A DNA stretch of 64,000 bases from Neocallimastix lanati (nom. inval.) (lineage: Eukaryota > Neocallimastigomycota > Neocallimastigomycetes > Neocallimastigales > Neocallimastigaceae), in contig JACVTC010000002.1 in NCBI GenBank assembly GCA_016946835.1, positions 2,682,001 through 2,746,000 on the forward strand. Reading direction: 5' to 3'. The notes under the pieces are model-generated. The model worked only from the letters and a program-made list of their open reading frames with translations, was not told the DNA's origin and made no database searches. Shown here in pieces: positions 1 through 14,966 of this stretch. Made by a program: the position numbers and the translations under genes. Numbering within the stretch: the first letter of the stretch is position 1; each line of letters starts with the position of its first letter.

Positions 1-1083
1 ATAATTTTTATTTTTATTTTATTTTTTTCTATAACTAATATTTATAAATATAATAAAAATATAAATTAATAATAATTATTAATAAACAATAAAATTAAAA
101 TAAAATAAGGTAAATATATATATTATGTATTCTATTCATTTTTTTTTTTTAATTGAAATAAATATTGTAAGAGGATGAGTTTATTAATAGTCAAGTATAT
201 ATATGTATTTTATTTCTTTTTTTTTCGATATTCTAAATAATTATTAACAAAATACTAGTAAATAGAAAGTTAAATTTCAAACTCTTAATATAAATAATAT
301 TAAATAGTATTATTATCTATAATTTTTTGATTATATATATATATATATATTTTTTTTTTTCTTCTTTAAACTATTAATATTATATGTCAATGAAACTAAT
401 TTAATTACAAAGTGAAGAAAACTTTATAAACTAATTTTTTATAAATATTTTATACCAATGATGTTATAAAAACTTGAGATGATTTGGTATAAAAAAAATA
501 ATAAAATATAAAAATACGTTGAAATTTATTATTTAATTTATAATTTTTATTTTTATTTTTATTTTTTTTTTTTTATTTTTAATTTTTATATATTTTTCAT
601 TAGATATCCACAACAACAAAGAATTAAATTTTGAACTTTAATCAAACTTGTTAATGTTGTATTATATAATATTCAAATGAAAAGATACTTAAAAATCAAA
701 TTCTATTTAATATTTCTTTTTATATTAATTTAATCTATGTTTTATATTTATATTTATATTAAATTAAATTTAATTTAAAATTTTTGCTTACTTTTTTTTT
801 TTTTTTAAATATTAATTTATCCTTTTTTTTAATTAATGAAGTTTTCACATTATATATTGATATATACATTAATATATCGTTCATTAAATTCTCTGAACAA
901 TATTAATTATTTTTTGTTGTTACACAATATCATATTAGTTTATAAATAAAATTTAATCCAATAATTTTTTTAGTTATTATTGTACAAAATTTAAAATATA
1001 GTTAATATTTTTTTTTTTGACCGAAAAAAAATATCATATTTAATTAATTAATTAAAAAATAATTGAGTAAATAATAAATATAA
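1..1083. other. AT-rich spacer, no gene seen
   Basis: Nearly pure A+T with short poly-T runs and TA tracts. All frames are closed by stops and no splice-bounded coding piece is recognisable. Confidence 0.7.
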
Positions 1084-1325
1084 ATAATTGAATAATAAAT
1101 AATAAATAATAATAAATAATAAATAATAAATAATAAATAATAAATAATAAATAATAAATAATAAATAATAAATAATAAATAATAAATAATAAATAATAAA
1201 TAATAAATAATAAATAAATAATAAATGATAAATAATAAATAATGAATAATAGATGATAAATTAATAGATAATAAATAATAAATAATAAATAATAAATAAT
1301 AAATAATAAATAATAAATAAATAAA
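1084..1325. repeat. 7-bp AATAAAT minisatellite
   Basis: Tandem copies of the heptamer AATAAAT run through most of this block, with a degenerate middle around 1215-1265. It is non-coding, since every frame meets TAA. Confidence 0.85.
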
Positions 1326-1483
1326 TTAATAGATAATGGTACATTACATGTAATTTTTTTTTCTTAGATAATAATATCCTTATAATATCCATGTAGTATC
1401 TGCATCATTATAGATTATATTATTTTTTAATATGTAACATCTATTAAGTATTATCAATTTTATTCTTAAAATGATTCTTTTTT

Positions 1484-1497
1484 TTCCTTTTTAGTTT
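1484..1497. repeat. Target-site duplication, left copy
   Basis: TTCCTTTTTAGTTT here is repeated exactly at 1934-1947. The two copies bracket the LINE fragment 1498-1933, as expected of target-primed reverse transcription. Confidence 0.85.
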
Positions 1498-1933
1498 CAT
1501 TAGTAGTTCGTTTGAGCTATTATTTGATAGGTATTGCAAAATACCAAACTTATCCAAGAGCGTCGACGTCGTACTGATAAGGCATAATGATAATACAGGA
1601 TCGTCATCTATTGCTACGAAGGATGAATCTCTCCCTAGTAGTTCAATAAATGATGAGTCCGGGGAGAGTTTAGTGGACACCACACTATCTATTTTAAAGA
1701 TGTTACTTCTAGGTTTTATTTCTTTTTTATTTGATAGGAAGGGAAAAATTCCCGCATAGTACAACTTGCCGAAATACATAGTAATTTCGAGCTTTTTATT
1801 TTTTTATTTTTTAATTTTTTATTTTTAATTTCAAATGTACTTTTCACCTACATGTATTTTTTATAATAAAATTAATAAAGTTTTGGAAGTGTATTCTCTT
1901 CCCTGTCTAAAAAAAAAAAAAAAAAAAAAAAAA
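1498..1933 (+). mobile_element. 5'-truncated LINE 3' end with poly(A) and TSD
   Basis: By eye this matches the 3' end of the longer LINE at 37673-39660, in the opposite orientation. It carries the last 86 codons of the element's ORF, still open (1499-1756, stop TAG 1757-1759). A 3' UTR follows (1760-1908), ending with the same 'gtgtattctctt' block, and then a 25-nt poly(A) at 1909-1933. Perfect 14-bp direct repeats flank it at 1484-1497 and 1934-1947. Lacking the RT, it cannot move by itself. The intact frame and perfect duplications suggest a fairly young insertion; that age is inferred. Confidence 0.9.
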
Positions 1934-1947
1934 TTCCTTTTTAGTTT
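1934..1947. repeat. Target-site duplication, right copy
   Basis: Exact copy of the 14-mer at 1484-1497, lying directly after the poly(A) tail. Confidence 0.85.
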
Positions 1948-2029
1948 ATTATATTCTTTATTAGATATATAAATAAGTTAGTAATATTAATGTGATATTC
2001 AATAAAGTAGTAATTATTAAATTATTTTT

Positions 2030-2070
<41 letters not shown>

Positions 2071-4238
2071 AGGTCAATAACTTGTTCATGGCAGAGCACA
2101 TGTATTGAATACTACATTACTTAGGTTGTACTAACAGTAAATATAAATATATAAATAATAAATTACATAAAAGAAAAGCTCCATATATATATATGTAGAC
2201 CTAAAAAAAAAACCTAAAAAAAAAAATTATATTAATAATATATAGTAATAATAATAAAAATAAATATTATATATAATAATTTAAAGAATTAAATATTTAT
2301 TTGAAATATACATTTAATACGTTACACAATGCATTAATTAGTTTGTATTTTAATTAATATAATATATTACAATATTATAATAATATATTATTTAAATTGA
2401 TTTGTTATAGTTTGTTAAAAACTTTTTATGAAATTAATAATTAAAAATACATAATAAAAACTAGAATCAAAATATATTTTAATAAAAGAAAACTTTTCAA
2501 ATATTTATATTCAATCAATAATTAATTAATATTAAATAAATTTAAAATTACTGTTAATAATATACATTATAAGGTACATCACTAATTTCGTTTCTTTTAT
2601 TTCTATAATGAAATTTAGCAGTTAATTATATTAACTATTCTTAAAGAATGAAAAATTAAAGAGTATACTCAATGCAATTAAATATAAAATTTTTTAAATA
2701 AATAAAAGAAATAAGTAATTAAAAAAAATGTACTGACCTATTTATTCAAAATTTGTATAATTATGAATTTATTTTTTTTAACTAAACAAACGATTTTAAA
2801 AGTATATAGATGAATGGTCGAATATTAAAAGGAAATATCTAAATTCTTATAAAAAAAAAAAGTGCAATTATATAAATAAACAAATAAATAAATAAATATA
2901 TGTAAATAAATATATATCTAAATAAATAAATAAATATTTATAATATATAATAAATAATAATAAAAAATTGATATATTTATATGTTTTTATATATAAATGT
3001 TTTTTTTTATAAATTGATATATATATTTATTTGAAAAAAATATAAATTAATAAATTTTTTTGCATATTCTTTTTTTTATTCCTTTTTTAATTAAAATTTA
3101 TATTAATTTATATATATAATAATATTATTTCAATATATTACAATATTTTATAATATAATAGTACAATTCTATATATTAATTTATATTATGATTTTAAATT
3201 ATTAATTTAAAATAAAACTTTACTTATAAAAACATATATCATATAAATATAATGAAAATTTCCTTTTTTAATAATTTTCTTTTTATAATTTAATCAAAAA
3301 AAAAAATTTTTTTTGTTACTTTATTTTAATTATATTTAAGATTTAATTTTTTTTAATATACTTTATAATAATATTTAATAGTAATTAAAGTTAAATATAA
3401 TTTTAAATAATTATAATATTTAAAAATATAAAGGAAATATTGAAAAGAATTAAAGAAAAAGAGTAAAAATTATGAAACGATCTTTTCAAATGAAAAGTAA
3501 TAATTTAAAATGAAATTATAAACTAAGAAGTTGTGATTCAAGTAATAATTAATAAAATATTATTTAAAAATCTATATATAATTTGAAAATAATAATACTT
3601 ATTTATTAAAATCAAATTTTTAAAATATAATTGATAATTGATATATTAATAAATTAATATTTATTAATAAATAACAATAATACTCATACTAGGAGATACA
3701 ATAAAGTATACTAGCTAATTTCTTTTAAATATAATAAATGTAAATATATTATATATATATATATATTTTTTTTTTTCAAGAACATTTTATTGTATATGCT
3801 TTTTTTTTTTTTTTTTTTTTATTTATTTGTTTTTTATTTATTTAAGTAATAAACTTTTTATAGTACTTCCATAAAAATACAGTATATAATATAGTATAGT
3901 AAAAAAAAAAAGTTTATATAAAAAAAAAGGGTTTTCCTTTTTTTTTTTCTAAATAAGTTCAATTTTTTTTTTTTTTTTTTATTTATTTTTTCTTTAAATG
4001 TATAGAAGTTAATTGATATAACAAAAGACTAAAAATTTAAAGGCATTAAGAAATAAAAGAAAAAATAAGTTCTAATAAATTTTAAAATAATGAAATAAAA
4101 AAAAAAAAAGTGAAAACTTAATCCTATTCATTGAATGTTAAATCATGTTTTAAAGATAAAAATTATTTAATTTGATTATGCTTTAAGCAAATTTTAAAAC
4201 ATTATATAATAAATATCAATAAATATCATCTTATTACG

Positions 4239-4274
<36 letters not shown>

Positions 4275-4988
4275 TTGAAAAAGAAAATAAAAACAAATTA
4301 AATTTCATAATAAAAACAAAAACTCACAATTATTCAAAAAAAAAAAAAGTAATCAATATATTTAGTGATATATATATTATTTATTACACTAGAAATTGTT
4401 TTATTCAATTAAAAAAAAAAAAAAAAAATTATATGATAAAAGTTTATTGTTATTTAAAAATAATTTAATTAATCATATTTTATTCTCATTTATTTAAATA
4501 AATTTATATATATATTATATCGTTATAAAAAATAAATCTAAATTTATATGTTGATTTTAAATAAAACAATTTTATTAATATATATATTAATTTTTTATAA
4601 ATATTTTTACTATGTATTAAATATTAAGAGTAAAGAATTTTAACGATCTTCTTATTTTATTTTTATATATAGTAAAATTAACAAGTGATAATTCTAAAAT
4701 ATTAGCCAGGCTAATCAAATTTAATATAAAGATTAATAAATAGAACAAAAACAAAAGAGATTAAATAATTTAATAAATAATAATCTATTAAATATTATTT
4801 ATTTCATTAATTCATCATAGAATACACATATTATTTATTTAAGCATTTATAATTAAAAATATCTTTTTTTTTTCAACGAATTTTTCTTTTTTCGGTAAGC
4901 ATCTTTGTGCTTGGTGAAAAGGTATAATATAATTATTAAAAAAAAGTATTTGAAATAAAAAAAATAATAAAAAATAAAAAATAAAAAT

Positions 4989-5038
<50 letters not shown>

Positions 5039-6424
5039 GAAAATATTAAATTGAAAAATTGAAGGGTATGTATAATATATTATTAAAAAGAAGAATTTTA
5101 TTTAAATAATAATATTATAAAAAGTAACAATTAATTTATATCATAAATATATACACTTTTTTTATTATTATTATTTTTTTTGTAAAAAAGGGTAAACAAA
5201 CAAAAGTAAAAGGCAAAAACAGAAACAAAATTATATAAGAATTTTTTTTTTTTTGCCTCTATTAAAGCGTTACAATATTTAAGAAAGATTTTTTTTTTTA
5301 TATTAAAGTAATAATTTTTTAATTTATTGATATTTTAAAATATATATATTCTTTTTTATTCAAAAAAAAAAAAAAAAAAAAAAAATTAAAGAGGAATAAT
5401 AATTCATAAATATGAACATTAAATATTTATTTAAAAAAAAAAAAAAAACTAAAACACGGAAATAATAAAAACAATAATAAAAAAGCAATAATAAAAATAA
5501 TAACAAAAAAAAAATAATAATAATAGTTGATATTCTTTATTAATAGGCTACTATTTAAAGCATTGAAAACAATTAATAAATTTACTAATTTATTAAATTT
5601 ATTAAAGGAAGTATATATATATATTTTTGAAAGATTAAATTTTCAAAATTTATATATATATTTTTAAAAACTTAAATCATTTTAATAATAAAAATTTTAA
5701 AGCTTCTAAGAAATTATTAATAAAAGAATTAAATTTCACAAAATAAAAACAAAACAAAAAAAATAAAAATAAAAATAAAATTAAAAATAAAAATAAAATT
5801 AAAAATAAAAATAAAAATAAAAATAAAAATCAATTAAAATAATAAAATAAAAATCAATAACAATAAAAAAAATTACCAAAAAAAAATTATCAAAAAAATA
5901 TATGAAAAAAAGAGGTAAATTTTATACCTTTTTTCTTGTTTTCAAATAATTTCATTATATTAAATTTTATATAGCGATACAGAAATTATAAAGTAATTAA
6001 ATAAATACCAACTTTAATTATATAGTTTTGATATTAACAGTTCTAAAGCAATCCATTCATTATATAGTTTTTTAATTTTTTATATTATTTTTTTTTTTAT
6101 AGAAATCCACAATTCAAATATATGTATATTTTATAATTAATGAAATTTCACATGAATTATTTTTTCTTTTAAAATTATGAATATATAAATTAAATATATT
6201 AATATTATCTAAATTTTAAAAAATTCAATCCTAACCTTTTTTTTTTATTTATTTCATATTTTTTGAATAGATTTATAATTAAATAATAATTACATTGTAT
6301 TTGTATATTTTTTCCAAATTGAATTTTTCAGTTGGGTTTAGTAAATTAAGTCAATAACAAGAAATATTATAAAATTTAATAATTCTAAATTATAAACCAA
6401 TTTATAAATTATTATTACAAAACG
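1948..6424. other. Gene-free AT-rich spacer
   Basis: About 4.5 kb of A/T homopolymers and TA tracts, with no ORF of note on either strand. A GC-richer scrap at 2066-2140 may be an old repeat remnant. A small hairpin, AAGCA with TGCTT, sits near 4897-4913. The longest poly(T) run is at about 4989-5037. The last several hundred bases presumably hold the promoter and 5' UTR of the downstream gene, but no motif can be singled out in this composition. Confidence 0.6.
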
Positions 6425-9400
6425 ATGGAACAAAATATATCGGCTGTTGAAGTTTATTCTTTATTGAAGTAAGTCTTTTACAGAATAAACGATAATATTA
6501 AAATTAAAATTAAAATTTTTAAAGAAAATATGTTTATATATATTTTTTAATTTTATAATTATAATTAATAGAAATAATTTTAATATTTAATATTTATTAT
6601 TTTTAAATTTATATATATATTATTTATATTATATCAATATTTTTAATAACCTTATATTAAATATAGGTTCTGTTCAAAAATAAAAAACAAATTTTACTAT
6701 ATTTCTAGAAATATTACAATAAATAAATGTCAAGTAAATCGTTTAATTGAACGTATAGAACGTTTCATGCAAACATTGGATGAAGTTTTAAATAATAAAC
6801 CTCAACTTACCTTTGGAACTTTAAATAAAATAAAACAATTAAAGGACTTATTTCTTAGAATTGGTGGACATTTGAATAGCTATTTACGATATGGTTATTT
6901 AAGACGTTTATTACATCCTTTAGAACAGGAAAGAGAATTTATATTTTATACTGATCAATTATGTTCAATTGCTCAATTCTTTGGTTTTTATTTAATTGAT
7001 GGTAAACAACGATTATTAGAAGATGAGGAGGATCAATTAATTGATTTTGCGGAGTTTACTCAAGTTTTAGAGTCTGTTCAAGGTAATGATGCTAAACTTT
7101 TAAGCTTTTTAGGTTTAGATGTTGATCCATCAGCATTACCAGAGGTTTTAAATGCTTTAGAAAATGCTATTCAAATGAATGGGATTTCCTCCAATAAAAT
7201 TGTAACCATTGATTTAAATAATGAACATTTTCTTTCTAATACACGTATATTGACTTTTATCAATAATCAACTTACACAAATTAATCGTTACCTTATTAAT
7301 AATGGTCATAATCCACCTATAGAAGAATCAAAAAGTTCAGTTCCTTCTCCTTACGTTGATACCACATATACCAAAATTAATTACGATTATTTAAAACCAA
7401 TAACGTCTGTAGTTGTAAACGATGGTAAAAATCTATCTCAAGATTCATTGGCTCATTCCAATAATACTAATAATTCAAAAAGTAAAAATCTAACTGACTT
7501 TTTAGGTATGAATGAAAATAATAAATCCAAGCATCACAGTCGTAGTCGTAGTCGTAGTCGTAAGGGCACAAGTAGTCAGCCTAATCAACATATTCATCAT
7601 AGTCATAGTCATAGTCATGGACGTAGTCTTAGTCTTAGTTTTAACTTAAGTAAAAATCATAGTCATAATCATAGTCATAATAGAAGTCGTAGCCGTAGTC
7701 ATATAGATGAAGAGGATTCAGACTTTTACACCGAAACGGATCTTCAACGTCAACAACGTCAAATGAGAAAAGCTCTTACTGAAGTTTATAGTAATGGTAG
7801 TATTAATCATAGTGATAATATTGATTCAATAGCATCTCCATCGCCTATTAAAGGTCGTATCATTTCAAATAAAAATACGGGTAATAATCCATTACAAATT
7901 AATACTAATATTAGAGTAACAACTAGAAAATCTAGTCCTATTCCATTTTCTATGACAAGAAAAGTAATTAATTCAGATGATTCTCCAATTAATTTGAATA
8001 TTTTAGAATTTGTAGATTCAGATGATAGCGATGAAGATGAAAGAGGTAGAAAAAGACAAACTGTTGGTTATATAAAAAATCAAGGTTTAATAACACCGGC
8101 TGGCTCAACTCCCAATACACCTAAATCAGCTCCACTTTATTTTGATTCTCCTTATTTTACCCGTAGGGAAATTCAAGCTTCTAAATTAGAAAATAATTGC
8201 CTTATTATTGATACACAGCTTCAGTTGAAGAGTGTTTATTATGAATTAGTTCGTATTAGTGGTGGTCAAGTGGGATTTTATGTGAAACAAGCATGGAAGA
8301 TTCCATTTTGGGATATGGAGCTTTGGGATATTATTGAGTCTACATTGATTTCAAAAATTTATCGTGGTTTATGGCATTTTACCGAAGTTGCAGTAAAAGA
8401 AATTGATATTCCTTTGGAAACCCCTGAACTTCAACAACAGTTCCAAAGTTATGTTGAGAATTGGTATAGTCTTCGTCATCCACATATTATTCCCTTACTA
8501 GGAGCTAGCATAACTCATAACATTCCTTATGTAGTTATGCCATTCCTTAGTAAAGGTAATTTAGTTCAATACTTGGAAAACAATTTAGATATTCCTCATC
8601 TTATTAGTATTATTTTAGATATCAGTTCTGGTATGCAATATTTACATTCACGTCAATTGATTCATGGTGAATTAATGGCAAGTAATATTTTAATTGATAA
8701 TTATGGTGAGCCAAGTATATGTGATTTGGGCTTTTCAAAATACTTTTACTTTTCTTCACTTTCTAATAATAAAAGTACTAATTCAACAATGGAAGATGGT
8801 CAATCTACTTTAATTAGAACAAATAATTCTTATATTAATCGTAAAATTAATCGGTATATTCGTTGGACGGCAAATGAAATACAGGATAACTATATTTATA
8901 CATTTGCTTCTGATGTGTATAGTTTTGGTATGCTTTGTTATGAAATTTTTTCAGGTGGTGACGTTCCTTTCTCTGATATTCCGGAAAATATTATTCCTGA
9001 AGCTGTAAAATCTGGTAGACGTCCTTCACGTCCTTCTGGATGTCCAGATGAAATTTGGTCATTAATGCAAAAATGTTGGGATATTAATCCAGATAAGCGT
9101 CCAACATTTTATGAAATTTCACAAAATCTTATGCAAATTAAAACTCATTATAAGATTATTTATTCCAATACTGAAATGATATTACCAAATAATACTCAAG
9201 TTCATAGTCCTTCCCAATCATTAAATACTAGTATAACCATGAATAATAATAATATCCCATCATGGTTAGCTATTCCTGATTATTCCTATACTAATATTAA
9301 TTTAGATAGTAAATCTAATCATAATTCTTATCTTGGTTTAGGACAAGGTTTGAGTCAAGGACAAGGTCAAAGTGAAGATCAAGGTCAAAAACAAGAACAA

Positions 9401-10205
9401 GGACAAGATCAAGGATTCTTGCATACTATGGAAAATCAAACTCAAGAGCAAGCATACTCTCATCGTCGTTCAAATTCTGTTAATTATAGTAAACCATCAA
9501 ATGTTTCCAATATTAATATGAATCTTCAAATCAATGATAATTCCATCTCTCGTAATAGTAATGATCTTTCAATAAGTAATAGTTATAGTAGTGGTTATAG
9601 TAGTCCAAAAAATTCTATAAATCGTTCTTCTTTTCATGAAAATATAAAATATCCAGTAATTAGCGGAATCAATAGTCAAAAAATTTCACCTTATATGAAA
9701 GCAGCTCTCATGAATAGTTCTTTACTTCCAAATAATATAAATATTAGTAGTAATAATGCTAGTGATAATAATAATGATAATAATAATAATAGTAGCAATA
9801 ATAAAAGTAATAATAAAAATAATGATATTACTTTAAATAATGATAATAACAATAATAATTTGAATAATTTGCCAATAATTAATTTAAATTTAAATAATAA
9901 AAACAATGGTCAATTCAATTATCTTCAACAGTTAATGAATGATGAAGAGAATAGTAATATTAATCGTTTTAATGAATCTCGTGTTACAAATATTCCATTG
10001 AGTCCTTCAACAACAACAGATTCTGATGAAATTAATGATTCATTGAATCGTTATCATTCATTAACTACCAAGAATGAAATAAATATTCAAACTAAAAAAG
10101 GTGGACATCTGAAGAGTAGTCTTTCCTTAAATAATATACCAAGTCTTAATTCTAATACCAATAGATATCATCATAGTCGTACTAGTAGTATTAATTTTAA
10201 TAATG

Positions 10206-10241
<36 letters not shown>

Positions 10242-13200
10242 GCAAGTCAACCTCTTATAATACAATAAATAAAAATGTTTCAGCAACTACTATTGATACT
10301 ACAAGTGGTATTAACTTGAATTTAGGTATGAATACAAGCCATGAAAGTGATACAATAAATACTACTTCAGAAGTTCGTAAAGGCTCTCTTGATAGTTACC
10401 AAAGTTCCTATTCAGAAAATGAAAATAATTCAAAGACTGATCTTCAAAAGAGAAATATTAATTCTTCGTGTACTAAAAAGGTTGAAGTGGAGGATGTAGA
10501 ACAATATATTAAAAAACATTTAATAACTAAAGATAATATTCCAGTTGATTTAGATTTAAATAATGAACAATTTATTCAACAAATTGAACATTTAGATATG
10601 TCTAATAACTTTTCAAATAAACGTAATTCTGAAAATCAACAATCTAAAGTATACATTGATAAGGTTTTAAGAAAGGTTTCTTCAATAAAAAAAGAATATG
10701 AAAATCCTATTTCTTCAAATAATTCTTCTTCTACCTCATTTTCTTATTTGAAACATTCTTCATTCCCATCAACTTTCTCAGATCAAGGACAAGGACAAGG
10801 ACAAGAACAAGGACAAGAACAAAGACTAGGACAAGGACAAGAGCAAGATCAAGGTCAAGATCAAGTTACTTTTAATCAAATTCAATATTATAATAAATTA
10901 TTAAGTGAAAAAATTAAGGTAGTTTCTCCACGTGCAAATCAACAACAGCGACAATATTCTGGAGATAATTTGGAAGGTAGTGGTGATCTTGGTAAGAAAA
11001 GAAACTCTGTTTCAAGTTTTAAAAGGAATACTATAATTTCAAATTCTTCTTCTTCTCTAGATTCTCCAATATTACTACAAGGTCAACAGGGATCCTCATT
11101 AACCACGACTACTATTCAAAGCTCAAATACAATTCATTCTACTGGTAATGCTAAGACACCTCAAATTGAAGCACTTTTTCAGCTTACTCAACAACTAAAA
11201 CGTGCTTCTTTTCAATTATTGTTGGAAGCTCAAAATGAAACCACGGCTACTTATTCTCCAGAAGAAGTGAAAGAATTTATTGACAAGGATGAAATTGAAG
11301 AAATTGTTATTGAGGATTCAAATGATGATATTAATATTAATGATGATATTAATAAAAAAGTAAATGTTGGCATTGACGTTAGTATTAATGATAATGGTGA
11401 TGGTGATGATAAACAATATCTGTCTAAAAAAATTATTTCAGCAACTAGTACAGATATGTCTTTAGTACAACCTCTTCCTTTAAAGCGTGTTTCGATTCAA
11501 CAACTTCCATTGAATGTTACTTCAGAAACTATACAAGCAATGTCAAGAGAAAGTAACACTGAAACTATAGAAACTCCATTAAATTCAAATGTTCAACCTA
11601 TAAATATATATATGAAGAAAGATGGGTTCTCAGATCTTTCAACTTCAACTTCAACTTCAACTTCGAGATCTGTAGGAACTCTTAGTAGTAGTTATCCAAA
11701 TAATTTATCGAATGAAAATGAAGTCAATATTAAATCCGTAATGAAGCATCATCGTTCTAAATCTCAAGGTATGCTATATACTACTTCTTCAGAAGATATC
11801 AGAAGTATTTTGAGACCTAGTCGTCAATATTCTAATAAATATAGTATTCATCGTCAAAATACTTCTTTATCCACTACTTCTACCCCAATGACAAAGTCAG
11901 TTTTAACAAATGCCAATATTAATATAATAAAAAACAAAGTTACCAACATGAATCGATCCTCCATAAATTCTAATAAGCAAAATACATCAAAAATAATAGA
12001 GGTTGAAGGTAAATCCATGATCACTTCTTCCTCAGATAAAACAATGACTATTCCAGCTAGTACTAATACTAATACTACAACTGAAGTTAGTCAATCCAAT
12101 AAAACAGAAGAAGATAGTAATCAAACTACAGTAGGTACCTCTAAAATTGTTGGTATTCTTAAAATTAGTAATAGTAATAGTAACAGTGCCTCAAATGCTC
12201 ATGTTGATATAGATAATTCTAATGGTAATGATGGTCATTCTAAATCAGGACCAACGGAATCTATTATGGAAAAATCAAATCATCTCTCATCTTCAGTTAA
12301 TACCAATTCAGTAAGATTTGCTCTAGATGATGATTACGCCAATAAATCTTTGGATGAATTTGATATTAAGGGTATGACTTCTGATAATTTAGATCATATT
12401 GCTAATCTCCTTATGAATGAAGAAAGTGATACTAAATTTGAAACTAATCAACAAATTCTTTTCCATAAAAAGAGATTAAAGGAATTAATTAATGAACTAC
12501 GTTATCGTATCGGTGATAATCAAGTTGATGAATGTATTAAAGAGGATACTATTGAAATTAATACCTATAGCTGGAGTGATTTAAGCTTTAAACGTACCTC
12601 TATTCGTATTTTAATTGATATCATTAAACATACCTTTGCTAAGAGTGTTATTTTAAAAGATTGTCGTTTTTCAGATTTAGCTGCTAAATGCATAGCAATG
12701 GCAGTTAAAAAGAATCCATTCATTAAACGTTTAGATATTACTTTTTGTTCTAAATGGGCACGTACTCAAACCGATCCTATTACAAATATTTTAAATTATG
12801 ATTCTGCTCGTTATGATTCTACTTGGGTATTAAGTAAATTAGTTGGTCCAAAATCAGCTTCTGCTTTTGCTAATATGTTACAAGTAAATACTTCATTGAA
12901 GGTATTACAACTTCGTAATGCTTCCTTTGGTGATACCGGGGTTGCCTTAATTGCTAAAGCTCTTCAAAATAATTATGTATTAGAAAAATTAGAAATTGAT
13001 AATTGTTGTACCGCAGAATATGGTAGTCATGCCATTGCTGAAGCACTTAAAGTAAATACTTCATTACAAGTATTAAATCTTTCTCAAAATTCTTTAAGTG
13101 ATAAGGGTGGTATTGCAATTATTGAAGCACTACAAGAAAATCATACTTTAAAAGCTCTTGTTCTTCATCGTTGTACTCTTTCTTCTAGTAAATTTTGTGA

Positions 13201-13498
13201 TAGTTTCAGTAAAACTTTAAGTATAAATGATTCCATATTAGAAATAGATTTAGGTAGTAATTCTTTCTCAAAAGATGGTATTAAATATATAGCTGAAGGC
13301 CTTTCCCATAATCAAACATTAGAAGTATTAAAATTGGAGGATTGTAATCTCTCTAAAAAATGTGTCAGCATTTTATCAAAAGCTTTAGATAATGAAAATA
13401 ATAAAACAGAATTACATTTAGGTTCTGTATTAAAATTCTGGGATAAAAAGGAATTATTTAATAAACGTATATTATTTCATAAAGAACAATTTGCTTAA
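6425..13498 (+). CDS. Kinase-like (probable pseudokinase) and LRR multidomain protein
   Basis: Two exons, 6425-6468 and 6667-13498, joined across an intron with donor GTAAGT and acceptor ATATAG. The join is phase-consistent and adds 48 residues before the long ORF, giving about 2291 aa. Residues ~1-180 look like a helical bundle, as in MLKL-type and fungal TKL proteins (family resemblance by eye). A Ser/Arg/His-rich tract lies at ~307-360. The kinase-like domain spans ~572-840: VAVK lysine at 592 and DLG at 701-703 are present, but there is no clear glycine loop, and the HRD motif reads HGE (681-683) with Met for the catalytic-loop Lys. A long low-complexity region follows, with Asn runs and two Gly-Gln-rich repeats (~908-931, ~1389-1414). 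RNI-type leucine-rich repeats end the protein (~1990-2260). Likely a scaffold or allosteric signalling protein; substrate and partners are unknown. Confidence 0.9.
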
Positions 13499-14472
<974 letters not shown>

Positions 14473-14875
14473 ATAAAATAAAAAATAAAAATTATATCCT
14501 TAATTGATTTGATTTTTTTTTATTTTTATTTTTTTTTTTTTTTTTTTAAAAAAAATAAAGATTAATTTTTTTATATTATTTCAAAATAAAAATTTGTAGT
14601 TTGTTTTATATAAAATTTTAATATTTATTATTACTATTATTTTTTATTTTTATTTTTATTATTATTTTTTTGTTTTTATAATTCATTATATTATATATAT
14701 AAAAAAAAATATTGTAAAAAATATATATATAAAATAAAATAAAATTAACTTCAGGTAATGTAGTAATAATTTCTAATAATTATTTTTATATAATGAATGT
14801 TTTGAAGTATCAATATTTTATGTAAATAGTAATAGAAATTAAAGTTAAAGCTAAATCTAAAATATTATATTTTAG

Positions 14876-14966
14876 TCTTCCCCTTAGGGATGTATTATTA
14901 TCTATAAGGGTTCACTGAGAGAGAGCCATCTTTATTCTCCTGGTGCCGAGAGTGATGGTAAAAAAA
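14876..14966. other. GC-richer, pairing-prone island of unknown nature
   Basis: This ~90-nt patch is far richer in G+C than its surroundings. It can form two local stems: CCCTTA (14881-14886) with TAAGGG (14905-14910), and CCATC (14926-14930) with GATGG (14954-14958) enclosing CTC/GAG. It has no ORF and no match I recognise to snRNA, tRNA, 5S, SRP or riboswitch cores. It could be a small structured RNA or a transposon scrap. Confidence 0.35.

Noticed and set aside
1444-1779. 111-aa frame on the minus strand
   Set aside because: It is antisense to the LINE ORF tail, which reads on the plus strand to the stop at 1757-1759; the similar plus-strand frame at 37853-38299 is likewise antisense to the other copy.
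14905-14960. TPP-type riboswitch suggested by CACTGAGAGAG
   Set aside because: The rest of the thiamine-pyrophosphate core is absent and no thiamine gene is near.
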